Origin: Muricea muricata
Taxonomy: Eukaryota; Cnidaria; Anthozoa; Malacalcyonacea; Plexauridae
DNA: 64,000 nucleotides
Assembly (NCBI GenBank): GCA_963855995.1
Contig: OY979728.1
Span: forward strand, 5,877,330-5,941,329
Reading direction: 5' to 3'
The position numbers were made by a program, and so were the translations under genes. Below the pieces are notes generated by a model that was given only the letters and a program-made list of their open reading frames with translations, had not been told where the DNA came from and ran no database searches. How positions within the stretch are numbered: position 1 is the first letter of the stretch; every line of letters starts with the position of its first letter. Of the stretch, positions 33,527 to 47,227 are shown one piece after another.

Positions 33527-33752
33527 AGCCACCTTAAGTTGTTAAAACCCATAGCGAAAATTTATTCCCAAGAAATTGTGGATATTGTTAGAAAGAGCAT
33601 GATCTATCATTACGGTAATCAGAAAATTAAGTTGCTAGTACTTCGACGCATTTGACTCATTGATTTTAAATATATCACATTGACTGCTATTTAAGTCGCA
33701 AAAAAAAACACATAGAGAAAACTTATCCACAGAACTTGTAATTTTTTTATTT
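33527..33752 (+). repeat. Diverged array unit, right arm
   Basis: Mirror of 29,945-30,170, facing the 31,888-32,874 array. Confidence 0.75.
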
Positions 33753-34957
33753 TAACCTTCAAAGTATAAGTCGCAACAGCTGTAATTACATTAATTATTG
33801 CTTCACAGACTAAAATTGAAAGTATTTGGAATGCTAAAAGCTTGATATAAAGGTAAAGGCTTTTCGAATGATTGGAAATAGTAAGGGTACCGCAGGTGGT
33901 CTTAATCTGTTTATATAATCTCATAATGAATGTGGGGCGAATTGGGGAGGAATGTGAGGACGAATGTGGGGACCAATGTGGGGACAGTTTCACAGTAGTG
34001 AAAAACATAGCACATGGCTGTGTTTGAGAAATCGTCGGTTAGAGGTCGGTCCTGCATCGTTGAATTATAACTTTTCCTAAAGTGGAACCATCGGAAAGTA
34101 TCGCCTAGTGAGAAATTGAGCTCTATTTTGTATAGTTATACTTGTATCGCCGTTCTTTTCTGCGTTTTTAAGTGGAAGCATCGGAAAGTATCGGAAAGTA
34201 CCGCCATTCTTTTGTTACTCACTCACGATTTTCTGCTTGGACGGTAACTTAGTGGCTCCATGCCTTCAAGAAGGTATAAGCCCCGCTCGTACGCCTTTGT
34301 GTTTCGCGTGACAAACGTGGACGTTTGAAGGGTAAAACAACGCGTAAAAAAGTTTACGCCGAACGGTTGCTTGCAAATGCCAAATGGTAATACTTAGTGC
34401 ATAGAATTCAATTAGATTGCTATGTTCTTTCAATGACTCGTAGTCTCTGTTCTCCTCCGCAGAGCTTCCCAAGCTTAGCTTGTTCCCACGGCCATTTCCC
34501 TTTTTGACATTGTGAAATACAAGCTTTTGTTATATGGCTTTGAAGAATCCTGCATTCTGATTGTTCGACGTGCGGTCCGTAAAAACCCGTATTCGGACCG
34601 TGGTCCGTAAATTTCCGTATTCGCACCGGGCGTTTTTCCAGTGTTTTTAATCGCACTTTTTACTGCTTGTTAATGAAACTAATGTTTTGCTGATATGTTT
34701 GAAAACTTTATGCGTAAAAAATAACGTTTTGTCATGTTCAACTTTTTTGTATTCTAATTAACAAAACGATCGACGTCAATTGAATACAAAATGTCACACT
34801 AACTCTGAGAATGACTGCGAGCCATATAATAAACAGTTTATTGACACGCTTGTTCGGTCTGTACCCTGAAATATCGGACTGAGGTTTTTTAGTACGACCT
34901 CACATTCGGTCAATAATCCTTTAATATTGAACTTACATGAAGTTTAAGCCTAAATCA

Positions 34958-34965
34958 GCGACCAT
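34958..34965. other. Empty target site of the left-arm hAT-like element
   Basis: A single GCGACCAT, complement of the duplicated ATGGTCGC at 27,795 and 28,732, in otherwise identical flanks. This arm was never inserted, or the element excised precisely. Confidence 0.93.
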
Positions 34966-36489
34966 CTCTTACAAATACAAACGTAAAACTTTATGTAAGC
35001 CTCAGGGGAGAGATTCGTAGCGGGAAAACTTGACTGGAATTGGAAGTGCGAAAAATATGAACAACTGGATTGGTAGCTTACATGATCTTCTGAAATTAGA
35101 ATGTATAAGGAATGAATTTGTCGCATTTCCGTGGCAGAAATGAATGTAGCAGGTAGTTAATTATTTCCAGTTGTATCCTAAACTCGCGAAATTATTTTAA
35201 TGTTTGTAATTGTATTACTATATATAACATTAACTTCAATAGCATTTAAAATTTCAATAAGATTTATACCAAACACCACTAAGGCGAAATGTGTGTTTTT
35301 TTTCTCGTAGAATATTCCACTTTTACAACAAGCGAACAGATGAAATGGAAGAATATTGTTTCCCAAACAAGGTCAGTCACTTTATCTTTATAAAAAGTGT
35401 TGTAACGTGTTATGTGGATGATGCTATTAAAATGGCTACAGACACTGCTTGTTGGTAAACTTTGTTTACATTCCACTAAAACCTAATACAATAAACCATA
35501 TTCCCAAGAGAATTTGTCTGCTATAGAAAATGGTGGAAAACTTAAACAGAGTTTACCTGTTTGTACTCAGCTGGTATAAGTTTTGCCCAGTTAAAGATTT
35601 TTCCTCTCAAAGGTTTTGCCTTGTTCCAAGGGCTTGTTCATATGGGGATGAGTTACTAGGTTGTCTGAGTTCTTCCGTGCTTTGACAAGACCTTCTGTTG
35701 AGTTTTCTGAGCACCAGACTGCAGAGTTATACTTTGGTGCACCTGAGATTTATTCCTTCACAATTTTTGGCACCCAAATGGTGCAATTACATATATGATA
35801 TTTTGAATAGCCTTGACCACCTTGATTTGCTGCAAGAATTGCCATTTGTTTATAATTTTGGGCAATTACTGCCTTTTGCCCCCCCCCCAAGGCCACCCCT
35901 ACGTCATTTTTGCACCCCAGCCCGAGATTTTAGCCTTACCCAGCAAAGGGAGAAACATAGAAACAATGCCCCCCCTGGCTAACCTGTATCTGTTGTTTTG
36001 TTGCCTTTTAAACATTAGCTCTAAGGGGCTGCATATTTATATGGAAGTTAGACAGTAGCCAGCCAGCACTGTTATTTCAAGGGACAAATTAATTGATATA
36101 TCATATGCTCTCCATCCAAAATTTGATTTGAAAAATGATTACTTTTAATTAAAGATGTGAACAAAAATATGTATGAATATTCACCCCTCCAATTGTTGAT
36201 ACTGTCTAAGCCACTGAAGTTGCCATGGTCTGCTTGTTGTCTAGGATAATGTGTAGGACAAAATTGACTTGATCTAAGTAAACATGTTCCCATTTGTAGT
36301 ACTGAAATACCAATTAAGCACTAAATGAATCATGCGACAGAAACCTGGTCTTAAACTCTTTTGGTTATTTTAACCATATTTGACTCTTAGGACTGCTTTC
36401 CTTCCTGTAATTCCTTCCTGGCTAGTGAATTTTATCATTTGATTTAGCAGATACAGGTGTAACAGATTACCAATGTAGAAAAATATTTA

Positions 36490-38250
36490 TTTCTATGATT
36501 ATTATTATTACCCTAAAGTTCAATTCAACCTTGACCCTCTACTTAGTTTCACTGTAGTGCTTTGTTTTTCCACTTTTCTTCTTTCAATTATTTCATCTTG
36601 GACTTGGACACATGTTTTAGGGATTTAGCATTTTCAGAGGCTGATTTCTCTACTATGTTAACAAACTCCGGCATTGCTACTTTGCTTTTGAACTTAGTAG
36701 CATTCTTAGTTATTGAATTTTTGGCTTTAGCTTTGTCATGATTACAAACTTGCTTTTGGTAATGCCAGTCTTTGTACTTTAGGTGGTGATCAAGTCCTAT
36801 CATCGCTGCCTTAAATCGTGTTTCTACCTCATTTAGCCCTGTTCCTACCTCATTTAGCCCTGTTCCTACCTCATTTAGCCCTGTTCCTACCTCATTTAGC
36901 CCTGTTCCCTCGTCTTTTCTCGGCAGGTACAACCTTTCTACATCTGCTTTAGGATGCTACATCTTATACATGTTTAACAGCTTGCATGTTTTTGTGTCAA
37001 TTTTCTTTAGTTCTGAGATTTTCCAGTCAATAATCCCAAAACTACTGTATACTGCACCACTGGTCACCTTTTGTTTCTTCCATTACCGGTAAGCTCAGTT
37101 CTGAGGATCAATCTTACTCTCCTATTATATTCTTTTCTTATTTTCTCTTTCATTTTACTGTGCTGGATACCATCACTCTCATCTACACCCAGGTATTTGT
37201 AAGCTTCTTCCTGATTCAACTCTTGTTTGGCTGTATTGTCATTTATTTCAATATTTCCCGTTGGCGCCAATTTACCTTTCTTGAAACTGGCTTTAGCGCA
37301 TTTTTCCAATCCAAATGTCATGCCAATGTCATCACTGAATTGTTTAACAATTTTCAATTGTCCAAATTGTTCATGATCATTTTTACCATACAGTTTTAGG
37401 TCATCCATAAAAAACAAGTTGCTAACTGGAGCACTTGTGCTCGTAATCTTATAACGTAGTGCTAGACAAAATAATAAGGGTGAAAATTAATCTCCCTGGA
37501 AGATACCTCTTTTGATTTTTATCAGGTTATGATTCGTCCATCATTATAAAATAATTTAATTGTGTTGTTCCATTTGTTGATTGATGTTTCCATGTTTCAT
37601 TGATGTTTTCATTCAATCTGCACATCCGCAAGGTCTTTAGTATCCAACTATGAGGGACACTATCAAACGCTTTCTTGTAATCTATCCATCTCAAGGCTTT
37701 AATCTGATTCCCCATTGCTTGATTTGCTTGTTTAATTAACACTTTAGTTTTAGTCAATGCAATCTTGGGTAGAGGGGGCCTCTCTGACATGCTGACATTC
37801 TCCCATTCAGCTCTTGCCTTCTTAATTTCTCTGACTACTGTAATTCTTCAATCTCAGGTTGATTTTGTTAGAGTTCTGCCTGATCTTGATTTCTTTCTTC
37901 ATAAGGACTACTCGCTTCTTCTACTACAGCACATCAGCTACTACTTTCTCTGTTTGACTATTTTGTATATTTACTTAATTTCTAATCCGTCGCTTAATGT
38001 CATCTATTTCAATTTCTGTTAGTTTGATTTGTCTTTCAATATACGTATCTAAGTTGATTCATCAATGCATTATCTGTTAAATTTTATCTATCATTTGGAT
38101 TTCGTTCCCTCCATATTCTGTAGGTATCTTTCGTTACACCTTCCTTGGGATCTGCCTTTGTCTTATACTGTAATAGCTTCCATAGAGTCCTATCTTGTGA
38201 GTCTTGTTCATTTCTGTCTGGTGTTTTTTAACTACATTATTGGCTGGACG
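36490..38250 (-). pseudogene. R4/Dong-like LINE, copy B, right arm
   Basis: Reverse-complement partner of 24,545-26,270. The minus-strand ORF 37417-37064 preserves FFMDDLKLYGKND through RRVRLILRTELTGNGRNK without the stop seen on the left, and 36932-36588 continues into a lysine-rich end. It is still defective: the palm is deleted between KTLRM and the MDD box and the endonuclease is absent. Confidence 0.78.
36829..36910. repeat. 21-bp coding minisatellite, four copies
   Basis: Four units of the complement of gaacagggctaaatgaggta within R4 copy B; the left arm has two. Confidence 0.88.
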
Positions 38251-38261
38251 TTCTGTTTATC

Positions 38262-39173
38262 GCCAGAAATTCGAGACACTGAGCCCAAACTTGAACAGCG
38301 GTTATACGCTAAAACGTTATTAACTGAACATCTGTTTTCTTAACAAAATTTGGGCAATGGTCGGTATTAACAATTATATCCGTTTTAACTTTCATGCCAG
38401 TAATTTTATCTAACTGCTTTGCATTTGGAGCCATCAAGCCATTGTCAAGAGAACAATTTCAATTTCCCGCTTTAGCGCTCGCGCGCTAGATAATTGCATG
38501 AAATTCGTCAACTTTTCATGACGTTTGGACAAAGGAATGACCGCTGCCAGCAACACTGCCGTCAGTTAGAAAGCTCTTTTCTCAAGCTTCAATTTGGTAT
38601 GTTTCTCGACTTCTAGCGACGAATATTTTTCAAAATATTTGTTATTCAGAAAGAAGATATTGCAGTATTTTTGAACAAGCCTGCAATGGCAATTTTAACC
38701 TAAAAAGACCGTTTTTTTGTTAACAAAATGGAACTGTTTATCGATGTATAATTTGTCAAATGGAGGTAGTCTTATGTAGTTCAATATCTCAAGTCTGTTA
38801 TACGAACTGTACAAATGGACAAACGATGCTAAGTAACTGGCTTATTGCTTTCAACTGCTTTAGAACACGGGGTTTCTCGATAATTTCGTTCATATTAGTT
38901 AGTAAAGTATTAAAGGTTAGTAAAGCAGCTCCGTTACTTGCGAATGGTGTTTGTTTTGGAACTGTACTAATGTCGAATAAAAACTTCAAATATCGTTTAA
39001 AATGACCATCTAATCGTATTGAACTCGGAATGAACTGTACAAGTATGAATTTTTTTGTTGGGAACCTTTTATTTTACTTTTTTGAGAAATGTTGTAGACA
39101 ATTTCATGGTTTTTTCTTATGTTTGCGTTGCTACTTAAGCGCATGCGCAATTAGCACGTCTCGAATTTCTGGC
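38262..39173. mobile_element. 912-bp TIR element, right arm copy
   Basis: Partner of 23,622-24,533 with the same termini. Substitutions noticed near 38,418 and 38,582 and one A/T-run length difference near 38,715. Confidence 0.75.
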
Positions 39174-39454
39174 TATGTCTGGAAGGACCCCGTTGGGAAA
39201 GATTCTCATTTAGGTTGACCTCCAGTGTAGGTTGAGAGGGTAGATCAGTCGTCAATTTTTCGTCCTCAGCCTGACCACTAACTAAAGGACGCGCTCATTT
39301 TTGAACCGCGTGACGAGCGATGCAGTATGAATTTCTTATACTTCTTCTCATATTCATGCGAATGCTATTTGACCCATAGCTGGAGACAGACTATCCCGTG
39401 CCAGATCTCAACCTTGTACTTTTAACCCTCGCAGGTTTATTATTATTAATATTA

Positions 39455-41618
39455 TTACTTTTTCAGCCACAGTCTTTGCTGGTAGTTTGTTTGTAGTGTA
39501 TCAGCCGGGCGCAAACCATGCACCAAGGGCATCAAACACTCAGATTATTCTGTTCACACACTAAGTACCTTCCTCAGGATTTGTGCAGATTCCAGCATGC
39601 AGATCTTTTGCGTTTATTAACAGTAGCTCTCTCTGATACTCTCTGAATGTTTTCAATGATCCCCTTCTTCATTGTATCAAGTGCACCAACTACTACAGGA
39701 ATCACTTCAGTTCTCATATGCCACATTCTCTGTATCTCTACTGTAGTTCTAGGTCTTTGTACTTATTTTTCTTTTCAGTTTCCGTTAATGCAATATTTCT
39801 ATCTGATGGGACAGTCATATCAATCATTTTACAAGTGGCATTTGTTAAATCTTTCACTACAATATCCGGTCTGTTCGCTGTTAGAGTTCTGTCAGTGTTG
39901 ACTGCCATGTATCCCATAGAATAGTAATGTTGTTGTCTGTATTGTGCATCACAGTCTCAGGCTTGTGCTCATACTATTTGTTTGTAACCTCGATATCGTA
40001 GTCTTGACAGATTCTCCAGTGGAGATACTGTATGCCGCAGCCTTATTATGTCTGGTAATGTACTCAGTTCTAGCTAATACCTCACATCCCGATAGGATGT
40101 GATCCACTGTCTCTTCATGTTGAGAACACATTCTGCATTTACTCTCCACTTGCTTGCCACATATTACTTTTTGGTAGTTTCCAGTGTTTTCTTGAGCTGC
40201 TACTAGTAGTCCCTCTGTTTCTCCTTTCAGGTTACTTAATAACAATTTGTTGGTGGTAACGGGGTTTACATGAGATCTCTAGGATCTTTGGATACTGGCT
40301 ATGTAATGCTTCTTCTTAGTTCAACTCCTGTATGGCTGTATCGTCATTTATTTCAATATTTCCCGTTGACATTAATTTACCTTTCTTGGGACTTTTTTAG
40401 GACATTTTTCCAATCCAAATGTCATGTCATCACTGAATTGTTGAACAATTTTCAATTGTCCAAATTGTTGATGATCATTTTCACCATACAGTTTTGGGTC
40501 ATCCATAAAAAACAAGTTCTAACTGGAGCACTCGTGCTCATAATCTTATATGTACTATTTACAACATGAGCGGCCGTGTTGTATCAGCATATACAAACTC
40601 GAGCCGAAGGCGAGAGTTGTATGTCTGATACAACACGGACACGAATTTTGCAAATAGCTTGTGAGACTCTCCAATTTTGTAGATCAGTTTGCGAAGTAAT
40701 TGTTTTGAAAGTACATCTTATATAAGACGAGAAAATCAAAGTTAAAAGTTATGAAAATCAACAGAATTCTGTATCAGAGTATACAGATTCCTTCACGTTC
40801 GTGATTTCTTTTGTGTTTTCTTTATGAACTATTAAAGAGTTTCACAAAACCATATCCAGTTGCGGCCAGCTCTGATGTTAAACGTACTGTACAAGTGCTA
40901 GGCAAAATAATAGGGGTGAAAATAAATCTCCCTGGAAGATACCTCTTTTGATTTTTATCGGGTCAGTTATGATACATCCATCATTATAAAATAATTTCAT
41001 TGTGGTGTTCCATTTGTTCATTGATGTTTCCATGTACCTGATGACTTTTTCATTAAATCTGTACATCCGCTAGGTCTTTAGTAACCAACTACGAGGGACA
41101 CTATCAAACGCTTTCTTGTAAGCTATCCATGTCATACTCAGGTTCTTTTTCTTCTTTTTACAATCTTCTATAATCGTCTTATGTATTATTAGTTGGTCTT
41201 TGCATCCATATGAATTTCTGGCACACCTCCCTGTTCTTCTGGCAATATGTTAATTTTTATCATATGGGAGTAGCTTCTTTCTGTTAAAATCGATGTTAGC
41301 ATTCAATATCATGTTGATAAGCAGGCAATTGGTCTATAGTTCTTAGGATTCTCTGTACCTTTGTTCTTTGCCAGTGAATATGTTTGTGCTGTTGTAAACC
41401 AATTAGGTAGGTTTTCGGGGTGTTCTATTGCTTGGTTATATGCACTCAGTAGATCGTGATGTAGTGCTGTGTTTAAGCCAGCAGTTAGGAACTGTATCTA
41501 GGCTTGCCGATTTCCAGTTACTTGCCTTCTTCAATGCAACCTGTAACTGATCTAGGCTTAAGTCCACCCAGGGTTGAAAATCTGTGTCAGCATATTTCTG
41601 CTGCTCTCTCGTTATCCA
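39455..41618 (-). pseudogene. R4/Dong-like LINE, copy A, right arm
   Basis: Partner of 21,090-23,340 with the same restriction-like endonuclease and zinc motifs (40245-39949 and below) and the same internal hairpin insert. The 5' portion is cut at 41,618 by the Academ-like transposon and continues at 49,083-49,170. Confidence 0.78.
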
Positions 41619-41627
41619 CTCTGCTGA

Positions 41628-41700
41628 CAACCTCGTACCCAGGCTCTTTTACCTACGCCCGGCGCTCCGGCAAAGACCCTGGCTGGGGCTGGTCACGTGA
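41628..41700 (+). repeat. Left TIR of Academ-like transposon, with E-box
   Basis: 73 bp identical to the inverted right end. It is GC-rich against an AT-rich background and ends in GGTCACGTGA, containing a palindromic CACGTG E-box. Confidence 0.93.
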
Positions 41701-41955
41701 ACACCAATATTTTTGGTGGTAAATTAAAAATTACGTAGGGAGGGGTGGTAGGGGTGCAGTATTTAGCGAAGGAATTTTTTTACAGGTTTAGCTCGAATCT
41801 GAAATTGTTCCAAGTGCAATATTTCCAAAATATATTTGTATACAAACGCCGTTGAGAGTAATAATAACATTACATCACATAAATAGAGTATTAAATTACA
41901 TTTTGATCATGGAACTGGATCATATTTCAAGTCACTGTTCATTCATCTTGCGTCG

Positions 41956-44900
41956 ATGGCCGGCAAAGACACGCCAAAAAAGCTCTATAAAAAGCTATCT
42001 GGATCGACGGTTATTTCGCGCTGCAGACTTTGCGATTCTGTTGCGGATCCAAATTACAGCAGAAATTTGTTTCGAGACGCAAATATTTTACGCAACGCTG
42101 AAGCAGTTTACGGTGGTAAGCTTCCACAAGATACAAACCTTCCGCACTTGGCTTGTCGTGCATGTGTAAGAAGATTGAACAATTTCAGCCAATATAGAAA
42201 CGTTATAACTGAGACGCAAAAAAAGTTAACAACTGAAGACGTTCGCACTAAACGTTGCTTAGAATTATCGCCGTCTGTAGCCAAACCCCCAGCAAAAGTT
42301 CAAGCAACTGGGGGATCTCGCCGACGAAGTCTTGATTTTTCCTCCGCTGGTGCGCCAGGACAATCTGAAAGCTCTTTGCATGTAAGTAAATTTACTCCAG
42401 TGATTTTTATCTATAGATTTTTTTTTTGACTATTCAACCCTATGAATAATGCATGCTTTGATGCCCGTGCCAAATTTAGTATATTATGAATATGCATGTT
42501 AAATTTTATACCAGGCTTTCTTTCTAAATTTTCTCGAAATTAAATGATGATCTGCATGGTTATTTAGTCACTTTGGAATACATGCTTCGAGGATATTTAT
42601 AGATATATGTATCAATTCTGCTTTATAGAGCGGGGAAGTATTATACAAAGCAAACAAAGAGCTTATTGATGTTGCCAGAAGAACTGAACCATCTGTTCTA
42701 AGACAAAGGGGTTATGATGGCATGTCAAGTGACAGTTGGATGTCAGAGGTGTTAGAGGAGTTGGCTACCAGGTGTCCAGTTACCAATGGCATTCTTTCAA
42801 CTCTTCTGGAAAGCAGCATCTACCCAGAAAAAAAGCTTCCTGCAGTATGCTTAATTTATGGCATCATGATGTTCTTACGATGCCATGAGTTAAGCAGAAT
42901 TCAGAGAATCAATTCTGTTTTGTTGATAGAAGGCCAGTCATCTGTAAATGTAAGTCATACTTTAATACTTGAAGATTTTGTTAAACTATGATTTCAGTTT
43001 TCATCCTAGTAATCAAATGTAAGTATTAATCAGTTTTTCAGTGCCATTGATCCATTAAGCAGCAAAGCTTGGCACCTCATTGACAAGTATAACAAATGTC
43101 TGTCATTATGCAAGTAAAAAATAAGTGTTGTGCACTGGGGTGCATTGCAGCTCTACGGGTTAACTAATCTATTGAGCTACAGCTGTGGCGGATCTAGCAA
43201 AATAAATTACCACAGCTCATTCTAGGATATATTTACATTTCAAAATACCTTCAAAGCAACTTCATTGGTTAGATTTTATTCTTTTGAAATTCACAACTTA
43301 TGACATTGTTATAAAGTTATTTTGAATTTTAAATTGAGCTGCTATAATTTATTTTGACTTACCCTGGATCTGCCATTGAGCTACAGAGCTTCCCATTGAC
43401 TTGCAAAATCATCTTGCCTAAGTGTCCTGGTTACATTTTCTCATACGTCGTTTCTAACACTAAACAACTGTGCTTGTTACCCCACTTTTTTACTTGTCTA
43501 ACACAAGGCAATTTTACTTGCCAATAAAACATCTTTAATAAATAATAAATAACAAATAGTCAACCCAGTTAGCTGCAATGTAGCCAAGTGCACCTGCTTA
43601 CTTTTTACCTGTGCAATGCAAAACTATTTTGCTTGCAGTGGGATTAAACTTAGCCTCTTAGTGGGTTAACTATGATGGTTCTAACATACAGTACTCAGAT
43701 GCAGGGATTGATAATTCTTCTGAACCTCTAAAACAATCTAAAGCTTCCAAAACTCTATTAATTTTAAATTGAAGAGGTAAAATTCTCAACTGAGTGTCAG
43801 AGTAAAATGTAAAACATGAAGAAATTTTTGATTACATGTTTGCATAAATACATTATGAGGTATGATTAGTAATTAATATACCTTGGAAACCTAATGTCTG
43901 AATAATTTTTTATGAATAAATTCTTTTAGCTGATTTCCCGCTTGAATAAATATGGTTTGTGCCTTGAACCAAACATGAAGTATCCCCTTCTCGATGACAT
44001 TGGAAAGCAATTTTTATTGATCACGCTGCAGAATTGGTGAAGGCTGGCCATAGGTTTGTTTATGTACTAGACAACATTGATTGGGAGGAGAAGACACATG
44101 ACATGAGGCAGGAAGTGCAAAACAAGAGTGTTCATGCTGTGGCAACAAGTATTGTATTCAACAGGGTTTCTGACAAAGGATTGCCCGATTCCGGTCCTCA
44201 GCAAGATCTGAAGGATTGCAATGTTCATCAGTTGGTGGATATCAGTCCACTGGAATTGGAGGCAATTCGAAACCGATATAGAATACTTGTTGCCAAGCTT
44301 TTATTTGAACATTTCCCTTGTTTTGCAATGTTCAAACCATATATGTCTGAAAGCACTGTTTGCAGTCATGCTGAAGAAATGGCAAGAAAGTCAGAAGTCA
44401 TCACCATGCCTGTCGTCATGAAAGATGAAAAGAAATACGCTGAGGTTGTGGACGTTCTGGACCAGCTTGAAAAGTGGACACATGAAATATATACAGCTGC
44501 TGGACTGTGCTCACCAAATACAGAATCCAGTGATGATACCACCCCCACAATTGGAACCACGTCTAGACCAGACCAACCTGCTTCACATTTCCCTCCAGTG
44601 GCTTCTGACTGTGATCCATTGCATGGTGTAAAAATACCATGCTTTGGTGATCAACTCACTCGAGTTCGCTTCGCTGGAGCACGAGATCTTCGAGCTGGAT
44701 GTCACTCGGCAAAGCAAAGGTTGGACCACCTGTATCCAATCTGTATTGTGGATTGGCATACCAAGAGAAGTTTCTTGAAGGTACTATATGATATTTATAT
44801 GATACAATTTAATTGTTAGGTCAACTGACTACAGTACATAAAAACAATCATTAAAACAACAATCACATGAATGTAATGCCAGGGTTAAAATAAAGGCGTT

Positions 44901-46146
44901 TGCTCAGATGAATTTGTCACTGGAGATGTGGGCTTCCTGCATGGAAGGTGATGGTGAAAACATCGATCATGATAGAAAATCATGATTAAAATCACCGCTA
45001 ACATTTGTGCAGTACTTAACGATGCAATATTTTGAGAAAATAACTTACTGCTAGCGTAGCATTAGTAAAAAAATTGAGCTATGCCTGTACAGCATTACAC
45101 TTGGGATAATAATGAATACCAAAGTGTTTTATTAATTTGTTTAGACTGTATTCAAGAAACTTTACAAGAACTCTGGGCGAGAAAAGGGAACTCTTCGCTT
45201 TTTCAGAGAAAAGCTGAATAGAAGAAACGTCACAGTTGATGTCAAGCACTATGAGGACTGTGAGCAGCTGTTCTTCAGTGTTGGTAAGTGTTTTGTCCTC
45301 GAAGCCTTGCTGGAATTTTTCCAAATGGGTGATACAAAACACAAACCAACAGCGAACGGTCCTCATGGTGACTTGCATGCTTTGAAAGAAGATTACAAGC
45401 AAACGTACCTACGGAATGCAATAGACAATTTTCTGGACGAGTTTGTTTTTCATGGTGACGATAAGGTGACAGATGGCATTTGGTGTTATGGGGTTAATCT
45501 TATTAAGTGTTTCTTGATACTGGCTGATTTTAAGGATGCAGTATCCACGGGTAATGGTGATCACTTATTGATCCTAAGAAAGTTGCTCTTAATCCATTTC
45601 TTCTCAACACCCGGATTCAATGAGTTTGCAATCGAGATGCTCATCAATATCCTCCAATGCGAAGTGCTGCTATCAAAAGCAGAGGCCAAACGCTGCAAAT
45701 GGGCTGCTACGGTTAATTGGAAAGGCGGTTCCGGTAAAAATATAGAAATTGATTTATTCCAGGAAAATCGGAACTGCGAAATGAAGAAGCTCATTAAGTC
45801 AATGGGTGCCAACAAGACTGAAAAGGCAATCACTAGGGCGAGCAAGGCTTCAGGTGGTGTTTCAAAGATTGTTGAGGCATATCAGCACCAAGTGCACATT
45901 CACCCTAAGTCAACAACCCACTCCCATAAGTCGTCAAGCAATGATGAAAAAATAATAAGCTCGGACTTGCGAGGCCTAAGACCTTTTAGCAAAGAAGGAA
46001 GAACATTTGAGTCTTTCCTACAAATTTCAAGTGACCCAACATTCTCGTTTGACAAAAAGAAATTTGCGGAATGGATTCAACGACACAAAAAGAACATTCT
46101 AGTGCACTATACAGTTGCTGATGATGAAGAAGAAAGCAGTGAATAA
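41956..46146 (+). CDS. Putative transposase, zinc finger plus DUF6589-like
   Basis: Four inferred exons: 41956-42381, 42629-42949, 43930-44780 and 45145-46146, each with GT and AG borders and phase 0, giving about 865 residues. Exon 1 has CRLCDS and HLACRACVRRL, a CxxC..CxxC finger of ZAD-like spacing, probably for DNA binding. Exon 3 has RFVYVLDNIDWEEKTHD, then GVKIPCFGDQLTRVR and CIVDWHTKRSFLK. The GDQLT and DWH motifs match what I recall of DUF6589-type proteins and may hold catalytic Asp residues. Exon 4 has DGIWCYGVNLIKCFLILADF and a lysine-rich C-terminus. Exon 3 is 851 nt, one short of a multiple of three, and its frame breaks in a T-run near 44,017-44,022; this copy is therefore probably dead, or carries a sequencing error. 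The longest intron is 980 bp. Confidence 0.7.
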
Positions 46147-46149
46147 TTA

Positions 46150-47227
46150 GACTTCTATGTACTGCACATGTAAATAATGTTTGGCTCTTAGTTATATATC
46201 ACTAGTAAGCACTGTTTCCAACAATAATTTGTAATATATTTTTTCTTCAACAAAATATTTAATTTATATGTTTTTAATTAACTGTTGTATAAGAATAAAT
46301 GTATATAATAGACTATTCAATATAATTTGCATGTTTCCACATTTAAGTGACTTTGCTTGTCCCACATTAAAGTACGTCCACAAATTACCACATGGGTGAT
46401 GTTTCTTAATTCATACTTCTCTTTTAAATAAATTCATAATAGACCTTATGCTTAATGACGTCATTTTGTGGTCACGCGATTGAAAATGTTTGAAAATGGT
46501 TGTATTGTTGAACATTTTAAAGAAGGAAAGGTTTAGTTGTATAATAAATATTCTAACTTATTTGTTCGAATTGTTATTTTAAGCCAAATAAGATTTTCAA
46601 AACATTCAAGAGTAGCCATTTTCAAATGATTTTAGACGTCGTGACAACAAAATGAAGTCATTATGCATAAGGTCTATTACTAACAATTTATGAGCAAACA
46701 GAGCATACTCTTCGATACAAGTGTACTTTAAACCCCCAGTATGCCCAACTCATTTTTTTAATTGCCTAACACAACTTTAACTGTTAGAGGGCAAACTTGG
46801 CTGGTCAAATGGCTGAATTGGCTTATGCACTGCTGATTCAGTTTTGGGGCAAGTTGCACAAAAGCTAAATAGCACTATTCACATGACAGTAATTTTTCTT
46901 AACATGTTCAGTAACTGAGAAAACTCAGATTTAAGTTCAGAATTTTCACAGTCACTCTGTATAAGTCATGAGTTTAATTGCAGCTGTTAAAAATCACTAT
47001 CCACTTGATTAGGGCTATCCACCTTAAGTATAACTGGTCACTGGTGTTTTGTTAATTGGCATGAGACAAATAGTTGCACATTGTTTGGCAGTGCGCATCT
47101 GGTTAGCAGTTTACCTCTTCAGAATCAATATCTAAATGCTAATATCTAAATCATACTGATATATGAACTGTAGTATCACAATTTTTCCAACATTTTCCTA
47201 GTGTTCAGATGGAAAATTGTTCATTAA
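46150..47227. other. Convergent intergenic region of Academ-like element
   Basis: Tail-to-tail spacer of about 1.08 kb between the two genes. It includes a small MITE (46,439-46,677) and probable polyadenylation zones (aataaa-like motifs at 46,296 and 46,426). No other feature. Confidence 0.6.
46439..46677. mobile_element. Small TA-flanked MITE
   Basis: About 239 bp with inverted termini atagaccttatgc(t)taatgac and its complement near 46,655-46,677, flanked by TA. The inner parts also pair (ttgaaaatg / cattttcaa). It was inserted within the Academ-like element. Confidence 0.75.
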
